A DNA stretch of 64,000 nucleotides, taken from assembly GCF_003634215.1 (NCBI RefSeq), contig NZ_RBWX01000008.1, forward strand, positions 558,001 to 622,000, given 5' to 3'. Positions 44,516 to 55,764 of the stretch are shown here, in pieces. Origin of the DNA: Sphingosinicella microcystinivorans. Its GTDB lineage: Bacteria; Pseudomonadota; Alphaproteobacteria; Sphingomonadales; Sphingomonadaceae. The notes beneath the pieces were generated by a model that worked only from the letters and a program-made list of their open reading frames with translations, was not told the DNA's origin and did not search any database. Made by a program: the position numbers and the translations under genes. Each line of letters starts with the position of its first letter. Position 1 is the first letter of the stretch.

Positions 44516-45295
44516 ATGAAGCTTGCAGGAACCGCAGCTGTTGTGACGGGCGCAGCCTCCGGCCTTGGCGCCGCCACGGCACGTGCGCTCGCGAGCGAAG
44601 GCGCGAAGGTCGCCATCTTCGACATGAACGCCGAGAAGGGCGAGGCGCTGGCCGCCGAGATCGGCGGCATCTTCTGCAACGTCGACGTGACGAGCGACGA
44701 TTCGGTCGACGCGGGCTTCGCGAAGGCCCGCGCCGCGCACGGACAGGAACGCATTCTCGTGAACTGCGCCGGTGTCGGCAGCGCCGTGAAGACGGCCAGC
44801 CGCGACAAGGCGACCGGCGAGATCAAGCACTACCCGCTTGGCGCCTTCGAAAAGGTCATCCAGATCAACCTGATCGGTACGTTCCGCTGCATCGCGAAGT
44901 CTGCGGCAGGGATGCTGACGTTGGAGCCGCTGGAGCACGGCGAGCGCGGCGCGATCGTCAACACCGCGTCTGTCGCCGCTGAAGACGGCCAGATCGGCCA
45001 GGCGGCCTACTCCGCTTCCAAGGGCGGTGTCGTCGGCATGACGCTCCCCATTGCGCGCGACCTGATGAACGAGGGCATCCGCGTCAACACGATCCTGCCC
45101 GGCATCTTCAACACGCCGCTGCTGCAGGCCGCGCCCGACAATGTGAAGGCCTCGCTCGCCGCCTCCGTGCCCTTCCCCAAGCGCCTCGGCGAGCCGGAAG
45201 AATATGCGAAGCTCGCGATCGCAATGATCACCATCGGCTATTTCAACGGCGAGGATGTGCGCCTCGATGGCGGCATCCGCATGGCGCCGCGCTGA
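44516..45295 (+). CDS. SDR-family 3-hydroxyacyl-CoA dehydrogenase-like enzyme
   Basis: 259-residue short-chain dehydrogenase. NAD-binding [12 protein letters not shown] (residues 11-22), NCAGVG (about 83), catalytic Ser in [14 protein letters not shown], and Tyr/Lys in YSASKGG. The sequence style ([22 protein letters not shown]-like insert [16 protein letters not shown]) is close to type-2 3-hydroxyacyl-CoA dehydrogenases, consistent with fatty acid degradation and with the acyl-CoA synthetase nearby. Confidence 0.88.
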   Translation: MKLAGTAAVVTGAASGLGAATARALASEGAKVAIFDMNAEKGEALAAEIGGIFCNVDVTSDDSVDAGFAKARAAHGQERILVNCAGVGSAVKTASRDKATGEIKHYPLGAFEKVIQINLIGTFRCIAKSAAGMLTLEPLEHGERGAIVNTASVAAEDGQIGQAAYSASKGGVVGMTLPIARDLMNEGIRVNTILPGIFNTPLLQAAPDNVKASLAASVPFPKRLGEPEEYAKLAIAMITIGYFNGEDVRLDGGIRMAPR

Positions 45296-45327
45296 TTCGA
45301 CCCGCACCGGATCAGAATACCGATCCG

Positions 45328-46695
45328 TTAAACCGCTTTCGGTTTCAGGCCCGCCAGCTGGCGCAAGCTGGGCGGCGGGCCTGAGCGCAGCACGCCGTAG
45401 CGGAACAGCCGCGCGGCAAAGGCGATCACCAGCGCCGCGAAGGCGAGCTGCCAGGCGATCGATGCGAGATGAACACCAAGCTCCGTGCCCGCTGCGGCGC
45501 GTCCGAGCATCATGTAGGCCGCTGACAGCGGGAACCACGAGACAATTTCGTACCAGAAGCCGCCGGGGTTCGCGAGCGCGCCCAGCGTGGAGATCAGGAT
45601 CACCATCTGGAGGATGGTGACCGGCATCGACAGCGTCTGCACCTCGCGAATCGTGGAACAAAGACTGCCGACGCCGAGATAGATCGCGCCGTAGATCAGG
45701 TACGCGCAGGTGAAATAGGCGAGGCCGAGCGCGAGCAGCTCCAGCCAGCCGCGCGGCGGCGTGGGAAGGAGCCCGGCGGGAAGCTGCGCGGCCGCAAGCA
45801 TAAAGCCGCCGCCGAACAGCAGCCCCCAGACGGCGACGCCGATCAGCGACACCGCGAGCATGGCGATGAGCTTGCCCGCGTAGATCGCCGGCACCGGCAC
45901 GGCGGCGACCAACACCTCTATGATCTTGTTCGACTTTTCTTCGACCATGTTGGAGAGAAGCGCGCCCGCGAGCAGGGAAATGAGCGCGAAGAGCACGGTG
46001 GCCGCTCCCGTGGCGAGGATCGGCGCGCCCTTGCGCCCGGCGGGCGCCGCGCCTTCATCAAGGACGGTGACGGAAACATCAGGCTGGGCGGCGCGGACCG
46101 CTTCGACACGGGCGGCAAGGCCTTCTGCCGCGAGCGCGCGCTTGGTCCACGCCAGGCCCGCGAGGGTTCGGATCCGTTCGGCAGCGGGGGCCTTGTCGCC
46201 GGTGAAAAGCAGAAGCGCATCAGGCATGACGACAAGCGCGGCACCGAAGCGGCTGTTGCGCGCGAGCAGCAGCCGGTGTGCCTGCGCCTTCGGATCCGCC
46301 TCCGCGCTGACCGCCGTGAAGGACTGTGCACCGAGTGCGGCGATCGCCCCGATATCCTCGCGCTTCGCCAGCGCATCGAGTTCGGCATCGGTGAGCAGCG
46401 CAGCGGGTCTTGCGAACGCGCCCGTATCCTTGTTGCTGGTGCGCAGACGCTCGTAAGCGTTCCGCGTTCGCTCGCGCGCCGCGACGGCCTGCATCCACGG
46501 CGCGAAATCTCCGGCCGGATCGATCACCGCGACCGTCTGCGACGCCGTGGCCGGTGCGCGCGGGCCGCCGACGATCGACGCGAAAACGGCGAAGGCGAGG
46601 CCGATCACCGGCATCGCCAACCAGACAAGGAAACCGCGCGACAGGATCGTCGCTATGATGTCGCGGCGGGCGATGACGAACGTTGCGCGGATCAT
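45328..46695 (-). CDS. ABC-2 type permease, NatB-like
   Basis: 455 residues. One N-terminal helix (FLVWLAMPVIGLAFAVFASI), a large extracytoplasmic region of about 180 residues, then at least five helices (LFALISLLAGALLSNMVEEK begins the ABC-2 core). This is the NatB/YhaP layout of exporters for sodium or antimicrobials. The ATG at 46695 overlaps the ATPase stop (ATGA); longer frames to 47037 are antisense artefacts within the ATPase gene. Confidence 0.88.
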   Translation of the reverse strand: MIRATFVIARRDIIATILSRGFLVWLAMPVIGLAFAVFASIVGGPRAPATASQTVAVIDPAGDFAPWMQAVAARERTRNAYERLRTSNKDTGAFARPAALLTDAELDALAKREDIGAIAALGAQSFTAVSAEADPKAQAHRLLLARNSRFGAALVVMPDALLLFTGDKAPAAERIRTLAGLAWTKRALAAEGLAARVEAVRAAQPDVSVTVLDEGAAPAGRKGAPILATGAATVLFALISLLAGALLSNMVEEKSNKIIEVLVAAVPVPAIYAGKLIAMLAVSLIGVAVWGLLFGGGFMLAAAQLPAGLLPTPPRGWLELLALGLAYFTCAYLIYGAIYLGVGSLCSTIREVQTLSMPVTILQMVILISTLGALANPGGFWYEIVSWFPLSAAYMMLGRAAAGTELGVHLASIAWQLAFAALVIAFAARLFRYGVLRSGPPPSLRQLAGLKPKAV

Positions 46696-47633
46696 GCCGC
46701 CTCCCGCGTTTCGACGCGCGCATCCGCCTCGCCTACGATGGCGACGAACGCATCGTGAAGCGTCGGCCGCTCGATGTGCATATCGCGAATTCCACTTCCC
46801 GTTTCGAGCAGGCATGCGAGCAGCGGCTCGATCCCGCCGGGCGGCAGCGGGAAGCGATAGCGATTGCCGGGGCCAGGCGCGATGTCGACCGTGCTTCCCG
46901 GCGGCAACATCGCCTGGAGTTCGGACAGCGGATGTTCGGTCACGAGCACCACCCGCGAGGGGAGGTGCGCGCGTGCCTCGTCCACGCTGCCCGAAAAGCG
47001 CGTGCGCCCGTGCGCGATGATGACAAGGCCGTCGCACATGCGCTCGGCATGCGCCATCACGTGCGTGGAAAACAGGATGGTCGCGCCGCGTGCGCGCTCA
47101 GCCCGGATCATGTTTTCGAGATCCTGCTGGTTCACGGGATCGAGGCCCGAGAAGGGCTCGTCGAGCACGATGAGATCCGGCCGGTTCACGAAGGTGGCGA
47201 GGAGCTGCACCTTCTGCGCCATGCCTTTAGAGAAGGTGCGGATACGCGCGTTCGCTTCATGGCCGAGGCCGTGCGCGGCGAGCAGTTCATCCGCCCGCAC
47301 GCGGGCCTCGCCAAGCTTCATGCCGCGCAGTGCGCCGACATAGGCGATCGCCTCGCGCGCTGTCATCGCCGGATAGAGGCCGCGCTCTTCGGGGAGGTAG
47401 CCGACGCGCGCGGCAACCGACAGCGGCCGATCGGAGCCGAGCAGGCGGCGCGTACCACCGTCGGGCTCGAGAATCCCGAGCAGCATCCGCAGCGTCGTCG
47501 TCTTGCCTGCGCCGTTCTGGCCGAGAAAACCGTAGATGGCACCCTTGGGCACGGACAAATCGACGCCTGCGACCGCCTGCTTTTCGCCGAAGCGTTTTGA
47601 CAGGGCTTCAGCTTCGATGGCGTAATTCAACAA
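46692..47633 (-). CDS. ABC exporter ATPase, NatA-like
   Basis: 313-residue ATP-binding subunit. Walker A GQNGAGKTTTLRMLLGI (about residue 38), signature FSKGMAQKVQL, Walker B LIVLDEPFSGLDPVN and the switch His in STHVMAHAE. A C-terminal DUF4162-like extension (HPLSELQAMLPPGSTVD) is usual for NatA-type proteins. TTG start at 47633 or the adjacent TTG at 47630, with AAGGA upstream. Forms one unit with the permease gene. Confidence 0.9.
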   Translation of the reverse strand: MLNYAIEAEALSKRFGEKQAVAGVDLSVPKGAIYGFLGQNGAGKTTTLRMLLGILEPDGGTRRLLGSDRPLSVAARVGYLPEERGLYPAMTAREAIAYVGALRGMKLGEARVRADELLAAHGLGHEANARIRTFSKGMAQKVQLLATFVNRPDLIVLDEPFSGLDPVNQQDLENMIRAERARGATILFSTHVMAHAERMCDGLVIIAHGRTRFSGSVDEARAHLPSRVVLVTEHPLSELQAMLPPGSTVDIAPGPGNRYRFPLPPGGIEPLLACLLETGSGIRDMHIERPTLHDAFVAIVGEADARVETREAA

Positions 47634-47678
47634 CCCGATCCTTCACACGCACGCCGCGTACGATGCTATGAATAGCGG

Positions 47679-48836
<1,158 letters not shown>

Positions 48837-49475
48837 CGCGATCAGCGCCGACGCCTCTGCGCGCGGCATGTGGCGAACGGCGACCATTTCCAGAAAATCG
48901 CGGCCCATCAGCCAGCCGTTGACGGCGGTGAAGAGGATGAGCGGACCGACCGCCGTAAAGAGCAGCACCAGATAGAGGGGCGCGAGCGCGAGGTTCCACA
49001 GCACGACGCGCAGCGCGGACGCGAGCGCTAGCAGTCCAGCCTCGGCAAGCGGCACGCGGCGATGCGCCATCGCGTGGGGGTAGTGGCGAGCTTCCACGGC
49101 ATCGACCACCTCGTCGAGGAACAGCCCCATGACGCCGGTCGCGATGCCGGGGAACAGGAACCAGCCGCCGATGACGACGATCGGCAGCGCTGCCCAGTCC
49201 GCCGCGTCACCCCAGAAGCGCTGCATCCACGCGGGCAGGGGCGGGGCGCTGCTGCCGCTGAACCAGCTGTCGAGGCCATACCAGACGCCCGCAAGGATGA
49301 GGAGCGTGAGGGCGACCGATTTCAGGAACACGGCGACAAGGCGCCGGTCGGAGAGCTGGGCAAGGACACGCGGCAGTTCGGCGAGCATGCGCGGAGACTA
49401 GCACCGAAGGTTGCAGGCGGCGAGATGCGCCGCTAGGGCTCGGCTTTCTCCCTTCTTCGCAGGTGAAACAGCCCG

Positions 49476-50465
49476 ATGACCAGCGCTTACGACATCGTCG
49501 TGATCGGCAATGCCCTTGTCGACGTGATCGCGTCCGCCGACGACGCCTTCCTTGCCGAAAATGCCCTCCACAAGGGATCGATGCGGCTGATCGACACCGG
49601 CGAGGCGACACGCCTTTATGCGAGCATGGGGCCGGGGCGCGAGGTTTCGGGCGGATCGGGTTCCAACGCCGCAGTCGGCATGGCGTCACTGGGTCGGCGC
49701 GTGAACTTTATCGGGCGCGTTTCCAGCGACCAGCTCGGCGAGGTGTTCGCGCACGACATCCGCGCTTCGGGCGTGGACTTCACAACGCCTTACGCGGCGG
49801 ATGACACGCCGACGGGTCGCTGCCTGATCCTGGTGACGCCCGACGCACAGCGCACGATGAACACCTTCCTTGGCACGAGCGCGATGCTGAGCGCGGCAGA
49901 CGTGGACTACGACCTGATCGCGGCGAGCCCGCTCACCTACCTGGAAGGCTATCTGTGGGATGCCGCCGAGCCGCGCGCGGCGATGGCGAAGGCCTGCGAG
50001 GTCGCGCACGCGAACGGACGCCGCGTGTCGTTCACGCTTTCGGACGTGTTCTGCGTGGAGAGGCACCGCGCCGACTTCCTGCGGCTCGCACACGGCGATG
50101 TCGACATCCTGTTCGCCAACGAAAACGAACTGAAGAGTCTCTACGAAACGGACGACTTCGACGCGGCGGTGGCTGCGCAGCGCGGGGCCTGCGAGGTGAG
50201 CGTGATCACCCGATCCGAAAAGGGCGCAATTGTGCTGACCAAGGATGCGGCCATCACGGTCCCGGCCGAGCCCGCGGCGCGCGTTGTCGATACGACGGGC
50301 GCGGGCGACCTGTTCGCGGGCGGCTTCCTGGCCGGTTTCTCCGAAGGCCGCGCGCTCGGTGACTGCGCAGTGATGGGGGCCGTGGCGGCTGCGGAAGTGA
50401 TCAGCCACATCGGCGCGCGGCCCGAAACCGATCTCGCGGCGCTCGTCGCGAAACGGCTCGGCTAA
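49476..50465 (+). CDS. Adenosine kinase (PfkB family)
   Basis: 329-residue ribokinase-fold sugar kinase. N-terminal IVVIGNALVDVIASADDAFL and GGSGSNAAVGMASLG, C-terminal DTTGAGDLFAGGFLAG with the catalytic Asp. The pattern fits the alphaproteobacterial adenosine kinase branch, which salvages adenosine to AMP. AGGTG upstream of the ATG. A shared hairpin terminator lies directly after. Confidence 0.9.
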   Translation: MTSAYDIVVIGNALVDVIASADDAFLAENALHKGSMRLIDTGEATRLYASMGPGREVSGGSGSNAAVGMASLGRRVNFIGRVSSDQLGEVFAHDIRASGVDFTTPYAADDTPTGRCLILVTPDAQRTMNTFLGTSAMLSAADVDYDLIAASPLTYLEGYLWDAAEPRAAMAKACEVAHANGRRVSFTLSDVFCVERHRADFLRLAHGDVDILFANENELKSLYETDDFDAAVAAQRGACEVSVITRSEKGAIVLTKDAAITVPAEPAARVVDTTGAGDLFAGGFLAGFSEGRALGDCAVMGAVAAAEVISHIGARPETDLAALVAKRLG

Positions 50466-50500
50466 AAACAGTTCGGCCCGGTTCTTTTGGAACCGGGCCG
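50466..50500 (-). terminator. Terminator between adenosine kinase and APC permease
   Basis: CGGCCCGGTTC (50474-50484) pairs perfectly with GAACCGGGCCG (50490-50500), loop TTTTG. On the minus strand it is followed by AACTGTTTTTA, so it ends the permease transcript; the stem may also serve the convergent kinase gene. Confidence 0.75.
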
Positions 50501-50507
50501 ATCCGTA

Positions 50508-52091
50508 TCAGGCCTGCTTGCCGCCGGGTGTCGGCGCGCCCGGCATCGGTGGCACCGGCTGTGGCGGCACATCGATATCGGCTTCGTGGACCTCTATAAT
50601 ACCACGGCCGACATGGCTCTTGCGATAGCCGTAGGCGAAGTAGAGTGCGAGGCCGATACCGCCCCAGAGCGGCAGGACGATCTTCGCATCGAACGGCAGC
50701 GCGAAGTAGAGCGCCACGCAGCCGATCACCGTGAGCGGCCCGACCAGCCACAGCGCCGGGGTGCGGAAGGGGCGCACCCGGTTCGGATCGCGCTTGCGCA
50801 GCAGCATCACTGCGATCGCCACCATCATGAACGCGAACAGCGTACCCGCGTTGGCGATGTCGGCGAGCTTGCCCACTGGCAGGAACGCTGCTGTGAAAGT
50901 GACGGCAAGGCCGGTGATCATCGTGATGACGTGCGGCGTTTTCCACTTCGGATGGATCGACGACAGCTTTTCCGGCAGCAGGCCGTCGCGCGACATCACG
51001 AAGAAGATGCGCGTCTGACCGAACAGCATGACAAGGATGACCGACGGAAGCGCTAGGAAGGCGGCGAGCCCGATGAGGTTACCAACGTTGAGGTAACCGA
51101 TTTCGCGCAGCACGTGAGCGAGCGCTTCCTTCGAACAGGCGAGGGGTTCCTGACCCGCCGCCATCAGCGTCGAGCAGCGTGCACCGAGTTCGGCCGAGCC
51201 GGGCGCCAGCCACTCGCCGAGCGCCGAGGTCACCGGCTGTGAACCGAGCGGCGAACCGATCGCGCCTGCAGCGACAAGCATGTAGAAGACCGTGCAGATG
51301 GCGAGCGAGCCGATGAGCCCGATCGGCACGTTGCGCTGCGGATTCTTGGTTTCTTCAGCCGCGGTCGACACCGCATCGAAGCCGACATAGGCGAAGAAGA
51401 TCGAAGCCGCTGCGCCGACGATGCCGGCGCCGCCCGACCCGTACCACCCCTGCGGGGCGAACGGTTCGAAGTGATCCATCTGCATGACCGGCAGGGCGAG
51501 AATGACGAATGCGGTAAGCGCGGTGACCTTGATCGCAACCAGCACGGCGTTGACGCGCGCGCTTTCGGTGGTGCCGAGCATCAGAAGGCCCGTGATGAGA
51601 AGCGCAATGACAACGGCGGGAAGGTTGATGATACCGCCCGGCACATACGGGCCGGATATGAGCGCGACGGGGAGATCTATGCCGAACCAGCCTTTGATCT
51701 GGCCAACGAAATATCCCGACCAGCCGACCGAAACAGCGCTGGCCGCGACCGCATATTCAAGCACCAGCGCCCAACCGACCATCCAGGCGAGAAGCTCCCC
51801 CATGACGGCGTAGGTATAGGTGTACGCGGAGCCCGAAACGGGCAACATCGAGGCGATTTCCGAGTAGCAGAGTGCCGCGACGACGCAGACCGCGCCGGCG
51901 ATCACGAAGCTGATCATCATGCCGGGGCCGGCCTTCTGCGCGGCTTCGGATGTGAGCACGAAAATACCCGTGCCGATGATTGCACCGACGCCGAGAAGCG
52001 TCAGCTGTATCGCGCCAAGCGAACGGTGCAGCGACTTCTTCTGCGCCGTCGCCAGAATGGCGTCGAGCGGTTTGACACGACCAAATATCAT
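50508..52091 (-). CDS. APC-family amino acid permease
   Basis: 527 residues, twelve or more transmembrane helices. GVGAIIGTGIFVLTSEAAQK is the APC substrate-binding first helix, followed by SYSEIASMLPVSGSAYTYTY-like helix 3 (read here as CYSEIASMLPVSGSAYTYTY) and ETKNPQRNVPIGLIGSL. The best fit is the cationic amino acid transporter branch. Its C-terminus is Pro-rich (PQPVPPMPGAPTPGGK). GGGGAG precedes the ATG. Confidence 0.92.
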   Translation of the reverse strand: MIFGRVKPLDAILATAQKKSLHRSLGAIQLTLLGVGAIIGTGIFVLTSEAAQKAGPGMMISFVIAGAVCVVAALCYSEIASMLPVSGSAYTYTYAVMGELLAWMVGWALVLEYAVAASAVSVGWSGYFVGQIKGWFGIDLPVALISGPYVPGGIINLPAVVIALLITGLLMLGTTESARVNAVLVAIKVTALTAFVILALPVMQMDHFEPFAPQGWYGSGGAGIVGAAASIFFAYVGFDAVSTAAEETKNPQRNVPIGLIGSLAICTVFYMLVAAGAIGSPLGSQPVTSALGEWLAPGSAELGARCSTLMAAGQEPLACSKEALAHVLREIGYLNVGNLIGLAAFLALPSVILVMLFGQTRIFFVMSRDGLLPEKLSSIHPKWKTPHVITMITGLAVTFTAAFLPVGKLADIANAGTLFAFMMVAIAVMLLRKRDPNRVRPFRTPALWLVGPLTVIGCVALYFALPFDAKIVLPLWGGIGLALYFAYGYRKSHVGRGIIEVHEADIDVPPQPVPPMPGAPTPGGKQA

Positions 52092-52220
52092 TCGGGACTC
52101 CCCCCAGAAAACGCGCCCCGCTCCCCGACCGAGGCTGAAAGAATGTTGCGTGGTCTAGCGGCTTTCGCTGCGCCGACAAACTGAAAAGCGCGCGATTCAG
52201 CGCGAAAAGCAGGAGTGCAG

Positions 52221-52601
52221 TCAGGAGGTCACGAGCATCGGACCAAGTTTTTTACCGCCGAAGATATGCACATGGAGGTGCGGCACCTCCTGATGCGAGT
52301 TGGGTCCAGCGTTGGCCAGAAGGCGATAGCCGCCCTCTTCGATGCCGAGCTCGCGCGCAACCGCGCCGACGGCGCGGACAAAACCGGCGATTTCGCCGTC
52401 TGTCGCCTTCGCCGAGAAATCTGCCCAGCTGACGTAACGCCCCTTCGGGATCACCAGAACATGCGTCGGCGCTTGCGGGTTGATGTCGTGGAAAGCAAAG
52501 GCGTAGTCGTCTTCATAGACCGGCCGTGCCGGAATCTCGCCGCGCAGGATGCGCGCGAAGATATTGTCGTCGTCGTATGGCTCCAGCGTTTCGACGCCCA
52601 C
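52221..52601 (-). CDS. HIT-family nucleotide hydrolase
   Basis: 126-residue histidine triad protein; the triad reads HLHVHIF near residue 108. HinT-like members hydrolyse nucleoside phosphoramidates. The GTG at 52601 starts two bases after the hisE stop with GGGAG upstream; the longer frame to 52691 lies inside hisE. Placement at the end of the his block is common in sphingomonads and related groups. Confidence 0.92.
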   Translation of the reverse strand: MGVETLEPYDDDNIFARILRGEIPARPVYEDDYAFAFHDINPQAPTHVLVIPKGRYVSWADFSAKATDGEIAGFVRAVGAVARELGIEEGGYRLLANAGPNSHQEVPHLHVHIFGGKKLGPMLVTS

Positions 52602-52602
52602 G

Positions 52603-52935
52603 TCAGTCTCCCGGTGTTGCGGTTTTTCTGGCGGCTTTTTCGGCGATGCCCGACACGCCTTCGCGGCGTGCCAGTTCGGCATCGATATCATCGGGGGTAA
52701 TGCCAGCGTCTGCCCAGAGGACGGAGAGATGGAACAGCAGATCCGCGCTTTCGCCGATCAGCCCCTCGCGATCGTCCTGCATGGCGGCGATCACGGCTTC
52801 TACGGCCTCTTCGCCGACTTTCTGCGCGATCTTCGCGCGGCCCTTCACGAAGAGTTTCGCGACGTAGCTTGCCTGAGGATCGGCGGCGCGGCGCGAGGCG
52901 ACGATGGCGGCGAGACGGTCGAGCGTTGCGGTCAT
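52603..52935 (-). CDS. hisE: Phosphoribosyl-ATP diphosphatase
   Basis: 110-residue MazG-like enzyme, second step of histidine synthesis. Acidic metal-binding motif KVGEEAVEAVIAA with ESADLLFHLSVL. Start at the ATG at 52935 (MTATLDRLAAIV); the longer frame to 53130 is inside hisF. Stand-alone HisE, so HisI must be elsewhere. Confidence 0.93.
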   Translation of the reverse strand: MTATLDRLAAIVASRRAADPQASYVAKLFVKGRAKIAQKVGEEAVEAVIAAMQDDREGLIGESADLLFHLSVLWADAGITPDDIDAELARREGVSGIAEKAARKTATPGD

Positions 52936-52966
52936 GCCCTGACCCTGACGTTGGCGGCGCGGGGCG

Positions 52967-53728
52967 TCAACGGTTTCGCACCTTGATGCCCGCAGCACGC
53001 ATCGCCGCGCGGGCTTCGCCGATCGTGACCTCGCCGAAGTGGAAGATCGAAGCGGCAAGCACGGCGGAGGCGTGGCCCTCGCGCACACCCTCCACGAGAT
53101 GCGCGACATTGCCGACGCCGCCGCTGGCAATCACCGGCACGGGCACCGAATCTGCAATGGTGCGTGTGAGCGCGAGATCGAACCCGGCCTTGGTGCCATC
53201 ACGGTCCATCGAGGTGAGCAGGATCTCCCCCGCGCCCTTTTCGACGACCTGAAGCGCGAATTCGAGTGCATTGATGCCGGTTGCCTTGCGGCCGCCGTGC
53301 GTAAAGATTTCCCAGCGGCCGGGGCTGGACTGGCGCGCATCGATGGCAACGACGACGCACTGTGAGCCGAAGTGTTCGGCAAGCGCGGTGACCACATCAG
53401 GATCGCGCACGGCGGCGCTGTTGATCGCCACCTTGTCTGCCCCAGCGAGCAGCAGCGCGCGCGCATCCCCAACCGAACGGACACCGCCACCGACGGTCAA
53501 AGGCACGAAACACTGGTCCGCCGTGCGCTGCACGATATCGAGCAACGTGCCGCGATCCTCGTGCGTCGCAGTGATGTCCAGGAAGCAGATCTCGTCGGCC
53601 CCTGCCGCATCATAGGCCTTCGCGGCCTCGACCGGATCGCCCGCATCGCGCAGATCGACAAAGTTGATGCCCTTGACGACGCGCCCGTTCGCGACGTCAA
53701 GGCAGGGGATGATGCGCACGGCGCTCAT
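52967..53728 (-). CDS. hisF: Imidazole glycerol phosphate synthase, cyclase subunit
   Basis: 253-residue TIM barrel that, with HisH-supplied ammonia, forms imidazole glycerol phosphate and AICAR. Asp11 ([16 protein letters not shown]) and the second catalytic Asp (VVVAIDARQ, about residue 132) are present; phosphate-binding ASGGVGN and ASIFHFGE near the C-terminus. Overlaps hisA by four bases. Confidence 0.96.
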   Translation of the reverse strand: MSAVRIIPCLDVANGRVVKGINFVDLRDAGDPVEAAKAYDAAGADEICFLDITATHEDRGTLLDIVQRTADQCFVPLTVGGGVRSVGDARALLLAGADKVAINSAAVRDPDVVTALAEHFGSQCVVVAIDARQSSPGRWEIFTHGGRKATGINALEFALQVVEKGAGEILLTSMDRDGTKAGFDLALTRTIADSVPVPVIASGGVGNVAHLVEGVREGHASAVLAASIFHFGEVTIGEARAAMRAAGIKVRNR

Positions 53729-54453
53729 GCGGCGATGGCGAGCGCTCGGCCGAGATCAAGGCGACCATCATAGATCGCGCGGCCGCAGATGACGCCCACG
53801 ATACCGTCTGCCGCGATCGCCTTCAGTGCAACGATATCTTCCTCGCCCGCGACACCGCCGCTGGCGATGACGGGGAGTGTCTGCGCCTTTGCGAGCGCGT
53901 GCGTCGCTTCGAGATTGACGCCTTTCAGGAGCCCATCGCGGCCAACGTCCGTAAACAGCACGGCAGCAACGCCCGCATCTTCGAAACGGCGCGCGAGATC
54001 GGCGACAGGCATATCGGACGCTTCCGCCCAGCCTTCGGTGGCGACCATGCCACCCTTCGCATCGACCGCCACGACGATCCGGTCCGGATACGCCTTCGCC
54101 GCAGCCTTCACGAAATCGGGGTCTTTCAGCGCAGCTGTGCCGATAACGGCACGCGTGACGCCGCGCCCAAACCAGCTTTCCACCGCCGCCATGTCGCGAA
54201 TGCCGCCGCCAAGCTGCACCTTGCCGGCGAAGGCGGCGACGATTCGCGCCACCACATCGCCATTGACGCTGCGGCCAGCGAACGCGCCGTCGAGATCGAC
54301 GACGTGCAGCCACTCGGCACCGCCCTGCGCAAAAACAGCCGCCTGAGCGGCGGGATCATCGGAATAGATGGTGGCGCGCGCCATATCGCCCTCGGCGAGG
54401 CGCACCACCTGACCGGATTTGAGGTCGATGGCTGGGAAGATCGTGAATGACAT
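53725..54453 (-). CDS. hisA: ProFAR isomerase
   Basis: 242-residue TIM barrel isomerising the ProFAR intermediate of histidine synthesis. Catalytic Asp8 in [18 protein letters not shown] and the second in [16 protein letters not shown]. Phosphate sites QLGGGIRD and [10 protein letters not shown]. Starts 27 bases after the hisH stop. Confidence 0.96.
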   Translation of the reverse strand: MSFTIFPAIDLKSGQVVRLAEGDMARATIYSDDPAAQAAVFAQGGAEWLHVVDLDGAFAGRSVNGDVVARIVAAFAGKVQLGGGIRDMAAVESWFGRGVTRAVIGTAALKDPDFVKAAAKAYPDRIVVAVDAKGGMVATEGWAEASDMPVADLARRFEDAGVAAVLFTDVGRDGLLKGVNLEATHALAKAQTLPVIASGGVAGEEDIVALKAIAADGIVGVICGRAIYDGRLDLGRALAIAA

Positions 54454-54480
54454 TGCGGGGCTGCATTAGCCCCGGGCGGA

Positions 54481-55137
54481 TTACGGCGTCCAGCCCAGAA
54501 ACGCCGCGAGGAACGAGAGACCGTAATGCTGGCTCTTTTCCGGGTGGAATTGCGCGCCAAGAATATTGTCGCGGCCGATGATCGCAGTGACCGGTCCGCC
54601 ATAATCGCAGGTGGCGAGCAGGTGCGAATGATCGGCACATTCGAAGTGGAAGCTGTGCACGAAATAGGCCTCGCCACCGTCTTCGATGTGGCGGAGCGCA
54701 TCGTGATTGATGCCCGCGAGCTTCATCGAGACAGGCGACCAGCCCATGTGTGGAATCTTGAGGTTCGGATCGTGCGGATCGAGCTTCACGACCTTGCCCG
54801 GAATCCAGCCCAGACCCTGGTGAACGCCCTTTTCTTCCCCCCGCTTGGCGAGGAGCTGCATACCGACGCAAATGCCGAGGAACGGGCGCTGCTTCACGAG
54901 CACAACCTCGTTCAGCACGTCCTCCATGCCATCGATCGCGCGCAGCGATGTCGCGCACTGGCCGAACGCGCCGACGCCCGGGAGCACGATGCGATCCGCC
55001 TGAGATGCCGTGGAGGGGCTGTCCGTGACGACGATCTGCACGGCGACACCGACTTCGTTCGATGCCGCTTCCAGTGCTTTCGCCACCGAGCGCAGGTTGC
55101 CCGCGCCGTAATCGATGACTGCAATCCGTTCCGCCAT
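54481..55137 (-). CDS. hisH: Imidazole glycerol phosphate synthase, glutaminase subunit
   Basis: 218-residue class I glutamine amidotransferase supplying ammonia to HisF. Nucleophile Cys90 in FLGICVGMQLLAKRGEE; His/Glu of the triad in GAQFHPEKSQ. IAVIDYGAGNLRSVAKAL opens the chain. Follows hisB by 27 bases. Confidence 0.96.
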   Translation of the reverse strand: MAERIAVIDYGAGNLRSVAKALEAASNEVGVAVQIVVTDSPSTASQADRIVLPGVGAFGQCATSLRAIDGMEDVLNEVVLVKQRPFLGICVGMQLLAKRGEEKGVHQGLGWIPGKVVKLDPHDPNLKIPHMGWSPVSMKLAGINHDALRHIEDGGEAYFVHSFHFECADHSHLLATCDYGGPVTAIIGRDNILGAQFHPEKSQHYGLSFLAAFLGWTP

Positions 55138-55164
55138 ACCGTGCCTGATCCTTAGAGTTCCCGG

Positions 55165-55764
55165 TCAGCCGCCGAGAACGCCTTTGGTGCTCGGCACGCT
55201 GTCCGCCTTGCGCTGATCGATCTCCGTCGCCGTACGCAAGGCTCTCGCCAGACCCTTAAAACAGGATTCGATAATATGATGTGAATTTTCGCCCGAAAGC
55301 TGCTCGATATGGAGCGTCATGCCCACGCTGCCCGCGAAACTGTGGAACCAGTGCGGGAACAGCTCGGTATCCATCTCACCCAGCTTCGGCTGAGGAATCG
55401 AGACCTTCCAGACCATGAACGGACGGCCCGAGATATCAAGCGCGACGCGGGTGAGCGCCTCGTCCATCGGCGAGAGCGCGTCGCCGTAGCGGCGGATGCC
55501 GCGCTTTTCGCCCAGCGCCTTGTGGATCGCCTCGCCGAGCGCGATGCCGCAATCCTCCACTGTGTGGTGCTGATCGATATGAAGGTCGCCCTTGCAGATG
55601 AGCTTCACATCGATGAGCGAGTGGCGCGAAAGCTGCTCCAGCATGTGATCGAAGAAACCGACGCCGGTTTCGATCTCATACTGGCCAGTGCCGTCGAGGT
55701 TCACCTCGACCCGTATATCGGTCTCGTTCGTCTTGCGGACGATGCTTGCGGTGCGCGAAGTCAT
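55165..55764 (-). CDS. hisB: Imidazoleglycerol-phosphate dehydratase
   Basis: 199-residue monofunctional dehydratase with the two Mn-binding repeats: [15 protein letters not shown] with [18 protein letters not shown], and FFHSFAGS-type region ([15 protein letters not shown]) with [17 protein letters not shown]. The ATG overlaps the stop of the dehydrogenase gene upstream (ATGA). Confidence 0.96.
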   Translation of the reverse strand: MTSRTASIVRKTNETDIRVEVNLDGTGQYEIETGVGFFDHMLEQLSRHSLIDVKLICKGDLHIDQHHTVEDCGIALGEAIHKALGEKRGIRRYGDALSPMDEALTRVALDISGRPFMVWKVSIPQPKLGEMDTELFPHWFHSFAGSVGMTLHIEQLSGENSHHIIESCFKGLARALRTATEIDQRKADSVPSTKGVLGG